From NCBI GenBank assembly GCA_009801015.1, contig VHZZ01004148.1, forward strand, positions 40,626 through 66,746: DNA of 26,121 bases. Reading direction: 5' to 3'. The position numbers were made by a program, and so were the translations under genes. This DNA is from Silene noctiflora (Eukaryota; Streptophyta; Magnoliopsida; Caryophyllales; Caryophyllaceae). Positions 10,440-20,400 of the stretch are shown one piece after another (within the stretch, counting starts at the first letter, position 1; each line of letters begins with the position of its first letter). Below the pieces are notes generated by a model that saw only the letters and a list, made by a program, of their open reading frames with translations, made no database searches and was not told the origin of the DNA.

Positions 10440-10596
10440 GGCCCTATTCTTTTGTACTCAAACTGTCTAAACTGAACTGAACTGAAGTAAGAGTTAATTT
10501 GTGAAGAGAATAGTCGAATTGAACTGAATTGAATGAAGTTGAAGAGAGCTGAACTGAACTGAAATGAACTGAAATTAAGTCCAAAAGAACAGGGCC
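10440..10596. mobile_element. MITE with GGCCCT termini and CTGAACTGAA-rich interior
   Basis: The left end GGCCCTATTCTTTTGTACT and the reverse complement of the right end GGCCCTGTTCTTTTGGACT form clear terminal inverted repeats. The interior is largely repeats of CTGAACTGAA words on one arm and the same strand pattern on the other. Length is 157 bp and non-coding. Flanking bases give no clear target duplication. A partial relative lies 50 bases downstream. Confidence 0.65.
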
Positions 10597-10645
10597 TAAA
10601 AGCTTAATTTCCATCTACTGGAGATGGTTGTTTCCAAATTACATA

Positions 10646-10737
10646 GGCCTTGTTCTTTTGAACCGAAACTGTCTGAACTAAACTGAACTTATTAGAGCTG
10701 AATTTAACTTAACGGAGCTGAACTGAATTGATAGTCT
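10646..10737. mobile_element. Half copy of the GGCC-terminus MITE
   Basis: It begins GGCCTTGTTCTTTTGAACC, then has CTGTCTGAACTAAACTGAAC, the same order as the left half of the element at 10440. No matching right terminus follows, so it is a truncated copy or a decayed one. Confidence 0.55.
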
Positions 10738-12457
10738 CGTATTTTTTTATTAAGGAAAGCATATCTTGCGTAGTTGTGTGCGCGTTTTTTTGTAGGTGTG
10801 GTTATGTCTAAATTAGACACTTGATTGTACAAACATCTAACGTATCCATGTTCGCGTATCCATATTCGCATATATATCCAGCGTTACTATTTTCCTTTGG
10901 CGCTCGACAAACTATACACTTTTTACATGAACGAAAATTAGCAGAATCGTGAGAAAAGTTGGATGGAATACTACACAAGCAGCAGACATGCACAAATAGC
11001 ACATGAAATTAAACTTGTTTAAATTTCAGATGACTACTAAACAACTAAGAAGATGACGGTATCAAAATAACAATGTTAATAGAATATTAGAACATAAGGG
11101 ATAGAATAATTGTATAATATACGCCGTGTGTGTTTTCTATATGTTTTATTGTACATAAATAAAATAAGCACTTGAATATTTTTGGTATCGACTTTTAATA
11201 TTTCTTTATAGTTTAAAGACTTAAAACAATTGTAGTATAAGCAATTGCAAACACTACCGCTGATAAAGTTAGATACGGCGCATTTCCAGCTAATTTTCAA
11301 AAAAGCAAGAGAACATATATAGTGTACTGTGTATGTAATGTAGTTGAATAACAAAAGTAATAAAAGCCAAAAAGGGATGGCAATTGGTAATAGTTGAATT
11401 CCTATGTAATTAATGGGAGTTGAACAGAGAAAAGAAAACAAGACACCCCCTATCTCATTTGGTCAGGGTTAATTTTTGTCCCACTCCATTATTTCTCTTT
11501 TCGTATGAAACTGCCCACAAAGTCAACCAGGCCACAAACATATTTTGACAAGAGCTAATTTTGTTTACACTTCAGAATTCACATATACACTAGATTTATT
11601 CTCGTGCAAAAAAGTAGGGTTTAATTTATTGTATAATTTTCCTTTTGGACAAATGGGCACAACTTTCAGAATAAAAGATTGTTTTCGAAAATCGTATGGA
11701 CCATTGCAATTTTTGTAATTTTTGTATGTTGGTATTGTAATGTACTCCATATGGTTAATGGTTTATAATATCTACAAGATGACATATGTGAAATTAAATT
11801 AAAATAAGCTATATTTATGGAAAAACAAATTGAAAGTTGAAATTTAAATAGCATATAAAAATGTATACTTTGAATTCGCTTGTGCCATATCAGTTTGTGC
11901 CATCCACCCCACTACTCTCCATGCACAAAGGTTAAAAGTTCCTCCATCAATGTGTGAGAATTTAATTTGCTAGAAATAATCCGAACAATGGTGAATTATA
12001 GTCAAGACCTATTAACTATAATTCGGGTTAATGTTTGAAAACGCATCAAATTCGAATTGCACAATTGCACACATAAAGCTGATGCTACTTATAGGTAATT
12101 AAAAACGGATCCTAATTGATGTAGAAAAACGTCCTATGCTAAACAAATAAAGAGGAGTCCTAAACAAACCCAAAGACATTATTTAATTGTATATGACAAA
12201 TTGTAATCGTGGATTTAGTTTTATTTGAGTAAACTATTAATTAATTAAACGAGATGCTGGTGTGTAGTTATCTGATTTAGTCCCGAGGTGGAGGCTTGCC
12301 CCCTGCAACCCTGCTAGTATCATCGATGATGGTAGCGTCGGTGGAACTAAGTGGAGATATATATCATCAAGGAGGGTTGTATTTATTTGGAGATATATAT
12401 TATGATGGAAGGTTGGTTGGAATTAAATAAAGGTAATTGGTACTTACTACAACTTAT
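10738..12457. other. AT-rich spacer, no gene seen
   Basis: Short open frames around 10808-11002, 11076-11441 and 11565-11854 on the - strand are AT-driven, rich in Ile/Tyr/Leu/Lys, with no domain and no partner exons. A weak duplication of GGAGATATATAT followed by GAGGGTTG/GGAAGGTTG is seen near 12352 and 12389. Confidence 0.5.
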
Positions 12458-12503
12458 TAGTAGTAGACTAGTAGTAGCAGCAGCAGTAGCAGCAGTAGTA
12501 GTA
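12458..12503. repeat. Imperfect TAG/CAG trinucleotide run
   Basis: TAGTAG and CAGCAG triplets alternate over about 46 bases, non-coding, in the gene-poor spacer. Confidence 0.8.
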
Positions 12504-14402
12504 CACTACTAAATATTCAAGTGGGTGTGATTTAGAAGATGTTACTATCAATGAGTTGGTTTGGGCTTACTAGTTTATACTTTATTTCGATGGATGTTTT
12601 TTTCAAACCAAGCATTAATTCTACGGTCATCACCCCTTGACTTGAGTCTTCACCATGGCCTTTCCAACCATGACTCTGTCGGCAATAATATATTAATATA
12701 TTAATATATTAATATCCCCCACTTTGTTATTATTCATTCACCTATAACCACTGTAATTCTACTAGACAAAAGATATCTATGGAAACTGGCTATTCTAAGC
12801 TTTCATATCTTACATGAAACATGACCCCCTTTTTCAATTCACATCATTTTATTCCACCAAAACTAGATTCACTATAAATACTTTTAATGATTACCAAATT
12901 GATAAAAAAAAAAATATAAGAATTTTTGGTCAAAATTGTTAAAATTTTCACATAACTTGTGTGAAACAAATTCAAAAACATACTTGTAAGGCTCTAACAC
13001 TCACTAATACCAAGTACTCCTTATTGGGAGTTGGAATGCAATAAATATAACCGACGTGACAGCAACAGCAGCAGATGTCCCAATCATATGGAGTATACAG
13101 TACCACGATTGATTGCCTTGTCTTAGACCAAATAAATGAATCCACTCTTGTTACGCGTTTAATACGCCAACAAATAAATGCTTACATGCCAATTTTGTCA
13201 CAAGGTAAAAAACTCAATACAATTATCCCAACCCAAATATTGACATGTCTTTAAATTTCGGTATAGTTTTCTCTTCATTGTAGATCGCATACATTAATTA
13301 AACATAAACAATGCCAACAACAATCAACAAGCAGTATAGACTTGTTATAACTTGCTGTTGAAATTTTGAGTCTCACTAAAAAGGGAATTTGAAATGCTAT
13401 TCCCCCAACATCACTTTTAATGGAGTATAAATGCAGAAAAAGTGGCATTTTTACAGAAACATATGGATCTTCTGATCATTAGATAGCCATCTTTTGTAGG
13501 CATTCATATCTGTCAGTATTCAATAGCACACAGATTAAAAGGAAATTCCTTGTTCTTTATAATATATCACATGGGATGCAACCCTACCAATACACATCTA
13601 GGACACCCCCCTAATTTTTTAGATTTATGAGATAAGACATCACCAAATGCACACCATCGTCCATCTACATGCAATGCAAGTGGTATCAACTTTGCCAGCC
13701 AACTCTTCTAGTCTCATTTCTTAGAAAGAGTCTCATTTCTTAGAAAGAGACTTTGGAAGAACGATATCTTATCAAATTCAGTTAGTCTCCCTTAAGACGG
13801 ACTTTGGGAAGGACTATTCACTACATCACACAAGTATTACTAATCACATAGCACACATTTGTACAAAGTACTACTATGATACTACTTCCTATTCTTTGAA
13901 CCCGAATTATTTGAAAATGCTCTCGAATTACTTGTGCACAATTATGAGGATTGTGAGAAGAGATGACCAAAGTAAAGACGAGACCTATTAAATAACTTAA
14001 ATATACCGTCTACCCGTTAATCAAAACGCTCAAGAATTGCATCCAATATGTCTAAAGCAGTCAAAGTACCGGAATTTATCCAATAACCAACATGGCAAAT
14101 CCATTTCAGAGAAAATTATATACATCTAATACATGGAGTGATCACAAGCAAGTTGAATAAATAGGTGCATTTACAAAACTATAAATGTTACAGCAAACAA
14201 CAAATTAACTACTTTGATTCAGATGATCTCAGTTTCATTCATAAACCAGAGCAAGTATAGAGTTTCCAAAATCCATACCTGCTCAGCAAGTACTTGAGTA
14301 ATGGCACATACTTATATGAGCTTCAACCCCTGAAAGTATTTCAGGTCTCCAGAATGGATGCATGTATAAATCGGCATTTGTAATTAAGATGAGAATCAAT
14401 GA
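12504..14402. other. Spacer downstream of WEX
   Basis: No gene is seen. It holds an ATATTA run (12686-12714) and a perfect 19-bp tandem duplication of AGTCTCATTTCTTAGAAAG (13710-13747). Further short MITE-like debris is suggested by GTCTCCCTTAAGACGGAC at about 13785 and by TTTGAACCCGAATTATTTG near 13896. The part closest to 14403 would be the WEX 3'UTR. Confidence 0.45.
13710..13747. repeat. Perfect 19-bp tandem duplication
   Basis: Two identical copies of AGTCTCATTTCTTAGAAAG lie head to tail without a spacer, which suggests a recent slippage or repair event. Confidence 0.9.
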
Positions 14403-17400
14403 TTAGTTTTCATTCTGACCCTCGGATGGATCCGGGAAGCTCTCCAGTACCTATAAGTGAAAACAGTACAGAACATAAGGGCTGTCCTGAGCATGATAAT
14501 GAATATGGGACACGACACATCACAACCGAGCACACAAGTTTTGAAAGGTACGGACCTAGACCTGGGAAAAAAGACCTCAGACAATTGACCCAACCCGTAG
14601 CAACTGGCACAAACAGAAGCAACTGCCATGACTACAACCCACAGTAAAGGTGTCGTTACAGGTCACGACAATTACACTTTGAGGCGTTTCCGGCCGCGTT
14701 TGTAACTCAATGGCCGAGATCACAGATAAAATAGAAACCAAAATTTAATACAATAGTTTCCAGTATAAGAATGGAGGAAATGACAACTGATTACGAATTA
14801 CCTCGTACAAATACCATGAAGCAAATGCATCAGTTGCAGCATATTGCAATTGCGGCTTTGAAAGAGGATCGGCTTCCCAGTTTCCAAGTCTAATATTCTT
14901 GGGTTTCAAAAGCTACAAAAGTTCAACACAAATTCTTTTAGAGACACTTCACAATCACCAAATATGTGATCTTGCGAACTAATCAAACATAACAATTGCC
15001 ATCACGGCACAAAGAAGAAAACTCTAGAACATTTGAGTCTTTGCACAAAGAAGAGATGAAGAGCCATAAATCCATAATACAGACACGACTAGGATGTATC
15101 AATCCATTTCTATTTAAACTTCGATAGTTCGATATAACAAAACATTGAAGGGATTTGATTTTTGAGTCCTATTAGGCATTAGCCCTTGGTACTTCAACCG
15201 CTTGTATTGGAATGACCATAAGATAATTGAGCGTGTTTATGACACAGTTAAGTTTACAATGGCATTACTGTACTGTCTCAGCTTCTTAAGTCAATGGTGC
15301 TTTACAAGATTTACTCCCTTTGTCTCAATCATTTGTTAACCTTTAACTAAAATATCCCCCACAAAGAATAAAAAAAAAAAGGTGAACAAATGGACGAGGC
15401 AGGGATTACAACTTTATTTTTTGTTTGAAGACACAAATATGTTATTTCTAGATTACCATGAGAAAACTGTCTCATCGAGATTGCATTGTCCGAACAATAC
15501 TTTATACGGAGTAATAGAAGAAGCACAACCATTTTAGCAAGTCATTTTGTATCATATTCTAAAGCCAAAGAATATTAAAAATTTAGCTTCAATATGAAAT
15601 AAAAATCAAAACTATAACGAACATTTTAAAAAAACAACCAGACATCGTCAGGGAAGATAATAAGCAATAATATGTCAAAGCAGAAGGTACCAATCAAGTA
15701 CTTGTTTGCAAGTGAGTGTTTCAACCAATGAAGAAAGAGACCACTGCTTGGGTGCTACACCGAGCTTCTGATTAGCCATGGCAGATAGGTCTTGTACCGC
15801 TTTAATTGACACGTTATAATCATGGAATAGTTTAACAGCATCATTGTCAATACCAACTCCTACCTGAATATGTTACTAATATCAATCAAAGTATTCAAGT
15901 CTAAGTATTAAATAGAAGATTCACATGACAAATTGATTTAATAACTCAGCAAAAATATAGTGATGCTTGAGCTGAAAACCTTAATAGATGAAGAATCCTC
16001 AAGAAGAGATTGCAGGCTGTGAGGGATTCCAGAATGAAAAATATGTAATACATAGCAATGAGTCATATCTCCACATATTTGCATCACCGCAGCTATTCCC
16101 TGTGGAATGCCTGTAAAGCAGAGATTCAGTAAACAGAGAAGAGCAATAAAGCATCCATTTATATTGTCTTCATTTCTTTTCTCGTCCAACCCAAAACAAT
16201 TGGCCCCTTCTATGTGATAACTTTAGATGTAGATTCATAAAGTCAAGGGGTATAATGATTTCATCACAAATCTTAAAAATGATCTCTAGTCAAATGGGAA
16301 ATATTCTGAATATAAAATGCGATGGAGGGAGTCTATCTTAAGGCAAAACTGGAAAGGGGCCTCAATCAACCTCAAGCATGTGTAGCGGCACTTCTCACCA
16401 TGGTTACCGAATTCGCTCGGTGCCCTACAAATCGCGAATTGTTAAAAGTGAATTCTATTATGTTCCTTACTGAAAATACATATATCACACATTATATAAG
16501 AGCGAATCGCGAATTGGTAAGGACGTATTCATAGCAAATTCGGTAACCATGCTTCTCACGCACTATGTTGCTCAAACTCGGGTACGGATGTTGGACACGG
16601 GTAGGGATCGGAGTGTCAGGTACTCTAAGGTCAGAAATTTCAGACACGGGACTCTGTCCATTTTCTGGACACGAGGACACATTGATATTTACAAAAGAAA
16701 AAATGTAATTTTCCATACACTGAAATCATAAAATACTAATACTTAGATTTTATTAATATGAAAAGACTGAAATCGTAAATTATTCAAACAAGTAGTAGGC
16801 CTAGCACCAAGCCACAATAACTTCTTAAACTATAAAGAGCAGAGAAGTAGAGACTATAACCATGACTTCATGCGCCTTCATCATCGAAAGTCATAGCCTC
16901 TAACACGGGGTCATCCAATGATATATTTGCCACTTCAAGGATCGTCTCTCACATTATCTCATTTATAGACGAAAAAAAAATAAAGCTAGCCCGTCTTAAT
17001 ATAGAAAATAATTATAGCAGTATAACACTATAAGTCAAAATCTTACCAAACATCCCAATATTTTGAAGGACCATCCATGTACTCTCTCTTTTTTTACTGA
17101 CAAGAATCGAAAGTTGTTAAGTAGTGTACAAACACCAAGTCTTCCACACGTTGCGTAGCAAGTTTGTTTCTTTTTACGCTTTGGATATGTCAATAGATGC
17201 TCCAATTCATCTCACAACAAGAAGTGGATGTAGGTTCTGAAAGCACCTTAAAAGCTAAAGCTTGTAACAATGGTGTAAATGACCTCTAATTTGCCGACCA
17301 TGAAAATGAAAGAGGATTTTCATAAGATCTTGCGGCTATGACATGAGGTTGGCCAAAATAATCCAACCCACATGAAAATGCACCATATTCTTTGTATAAA

Positions 17401-20400
17401 AGCTCATGTCATAGCCGCAAAATCTTATGAAAATCCTCTTTCATGGTGGTAAAATTACAAATCATTTACACCATTGTTACAAGCTTTAGCTTTTAAGGTG
17501 CTTTCACAACCTGCATCCTATTCTTGTTGTGAGATGAATTGGAACATCTATGGGGCTATTCAAAGCGTAAAAACTAAAAAGAAACAAACTTGATACTCAA
17601 CGTGTCGTAAACTTGGTGTATGTACACAAGAACCTTCGATTGTTGTCAAGAAAAGAGAAAGATTACATGGATGGTCCTTCAAAATATATCAAGCTTTATT
17701 AAGACTAACTAGCTTTATTTTTTTGTCTATAAAGGAGGAGATAATGTTGAGGAGAGAAGATCCTTGAAGTGGCCAATATATCATTGGATGATCCTGTGTT
17801 AGAGGCTATGACTTTTGACGATGAAGGCGCATGAAGTTATAGTTATAGTCTTTAGTTCTTTGCTCTTTACGGTTTAAGAAGTTATTTTGGCTTGCTCCTA
17901 GGCCGGCGACTTGTTTGAACAATTTATGATTTTTGTCTTTTAAGATTAATAAAATCCAAGTATTATTATAAGTATTTTATGATTTAGTATGGAAAATTGC
18001 AATAACTTTTTATTTGTTTGTGTTAATAACGTGTCCCAGTGGGTCCCTCCCTCCTTCTGGCTCAAATTTCTAACCTTGGAGACACCGCCACTCCGGCACT
18101 CCGATCCATACCCGTGTCCAACACCCGCACCCGCACCTAGGGCTGTAAATGAGCTGAGCCCTTGGGATCGGCCAAGCCCTCGGGATCGTCTGAGTGCTCG
18201 AGCACACTAAAGCTCTGCTCGGAAGCTCGTTATTTTTAAAATTACTTAATATTTATCGATATATTTACTTAAATTGTATCAATTATACGATAAATAAATT
18301 AAAATATTTGTTTATAAAATAAAATAACATAATAATTGTTATTATAAGCTAACAAAAAGATAATATTCTCGTTTGAATTTGAATTTTTAAATCAGAAATT
18401 ACGTTATAATTAACATAATGCTCAAAAAAATGGTAGCAAACAAGGCTCGGCTCGAGCTCGGGCTCGTAAAATATTATATGAGCTGATCCCGAGCCTTGAT
18501 CTCAAAGAGTTAATGCGGTTTTTACAATATGAGCCGATCCCGAGCCGATTTTTACAATATGAGCCGAGGGCTCGGCTCGGTTACACCCCTACGGTGGCCG
18601 CACCTGTACCCGAGTCGGAGCAACATAACATAGAGCATAATTTCATAGGTAGCCGTCGTCAGATTGTTATCATTCTATTTATGCTTATTGTTATCTGCTC
18701 AGCGAACGTAGCGAAGATAGCCGTGTCCGGCTGGCGAATGCCGGATCTGGTACAATCGGGTCGACACCGGTACAGCCCAAAGCCGTGTCGAAGCAACATA
18801 GCTCACGCAAGGTAAGGAGAAGCCAGTACACCACAAGCTCAAATAGCAGAAATTACACACTACTTTCAAGATGAGGGTGTGAGGCCATGCATAACTCGAC
18901 AGAAGGTCCAGGCCTCCAGGCAGATCTAATTGTGATTTCAAGCTATGTTACTCCGACACTTCACTTTGGTTCCGTGTTGTGTGTCTGACACTCAAATACT
19001 CTGACACGTACGACACTTATTTAGACCAAAAAACTGAAAATATTGCACACAAGTAAGTCAAGTTATATCCGACATCTTAATACCATGCCGTGTCTGATTC
19101 TTGCAGAGTTGCAGCCGAGTGAGTATGAGTAAGCCAGATCATTAAAAAAACAACCCAACATTCTACTAGAAGCATTACTACGTCGAAGAAATAGTTTAAC
19201 AAAAGAAAGAGGATGGCAATGTCACGTTTAGGACTGAAACTTCTAAAATCAGCAAGAGCCCCAAAAGCCAAATGGAGAGAATGAGAGATGTTCCAATGGG
19301 TGTCATCCAGGATCCAGGATGACATCCTAACAAGTTGTCTCCGGCAAAGCTGACACAGATCCAGTAGGCAAGCTAAACATAATATTTTTTAACAGAATCT
19401 GTGTTCCATAATCATCTCTTATTTACTGAAGCGACAACCAAAGGAGGTGTGGTAGATCCTCACATAAAATCGCTGATGTGTCAGCCCCACAACTTTTCAA
19501 CAATTTTTAATTAAAAAAATGCTAAAGTAAGGTGCATAACTTCCCACTACTTTAAGTTACCTGCAACATTAGACAAATTACAAATACAAGAGGAAAACAC
19601 CAATATTCAACAAGAGATCAAATTATAACGTCGACGGCTTATTCAACATACATTATAATTTGTTTATAATGATATTTACTACTATATGTTTATTATTTTT
19701 ACATGATTATTTTAGGGTAAGGCTGCGTACATCCGACTCCCCCTTTACCCCGCAATTTGCAGGAGCTGGCACTGGGGTAATGTTGTTGTTGTTGATGATT
19801 ATTTTAGGTGTGATTTTAATATTTTATTTATTCTGTGTACTTTTATCGAATTATAATCAAAACATTCCCGCGCAATTTGTGTGGGTTAACACTAGTGGAA
19901 GATGTAAAGCAAGATCTGAGCAAGTGACACAAATGTCAATTTTATTGGAAACTGTCATAAAGATGGAAAGGGTAATGCCACAAGAGCCTTGTAGTGATTC
20001 TGCATATCTAAAGCACAATTCAGAGCAACAGACATATTTTCTCATACCACACTTGAATCATATATACTCCGTATCAAATCAAATATTCAAATGACAGTTT
20101 ATGAAATTCTTTTTAACAAGTAGAGGTGACGACCAGAAAAGGAAACTTGGAAGCTTAATCTCTTATTAAAAAAAAATATATCGTATTTGCAAAGAAAAGA
20201 AAATTCAAGTGCCAGTGAGTGTGAAGCACTTGATTCCAGTTATACTTGCAACTTCAAAAAGCAAAATTTGAACTTTTGACCCTTATAATCAATCACATCC
20301 AGTATGTTTAAGAGTGCAAGCACTGCTCAATGATGTGATCCAAGACCTAAGACGACACCTTGACAACTTATATGCATCAGCAAATTTTTTGAGGTAAACC

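Larger units (their letters stand above)
16563..18801. mobile_element. hAT foldback element: inverted duplication of a transposase 3' end
   Basis: The element begins CTATGTTGCTC and ends GAAGCAACATAG, with perfect 8-bp flanking direct repeats CTCACGCA (16555-16562 and 18802-18809), diagnostic of hAT insertion. Inside, a left arm (about 16564-17347) is inverted against a right arm (about 17403-18627), with a 55-base loop (17348-17402). The right arm is interrupted by a 454-bp nested element. The arms match along nearly their whole length with scattered differences and a gap of about 60 bases near 17050. Both encode the end of a hAT transposase. After the right arm, about 175 further bases (18628-18801) lead to the true right terminus, so the right end carries two terminus-like sequences. 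It lies in WEX intron 2. Confidence 0.85.

Noticed and set aside
11076-11441. 121-codon open frame on the - strand
   Set aside because: AT-rich sequence giving Ile/Tyr/Leu/Lys-rich text, no domain, no flanking exons, and no promoter signals; most likely chance.
14396-14647. Several overlapping frames of 70-82 codons on both strands
   Set aside because: They overlap the last WEX exon and intron 5 in wrong frames; the true 15-residue C-terminus (VLESFPDPSEGQNEN) comes from a 48-base exon.
18131-18605. CCGCACCT as the 8-bp target duplication of the GAGCTCG-rich copy 2
   Set aside because: The right-hand copy is displaced by several bases from the element end, and the local sequence is itself repetitive (CCCGCACCCGCACC), so it may be coincidence.
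19077-19325. 82-codon - strand frame with hydrophobic segments
   Set aside because: Isolated in the transposon-rich intron, with no recognisable family and no splice partners.
19660-20094. 144-codon open frame on the + strand
   Set aside because: It runs straight through a SINE insertion and its two target duplications, and the rest has no recognisable protein.
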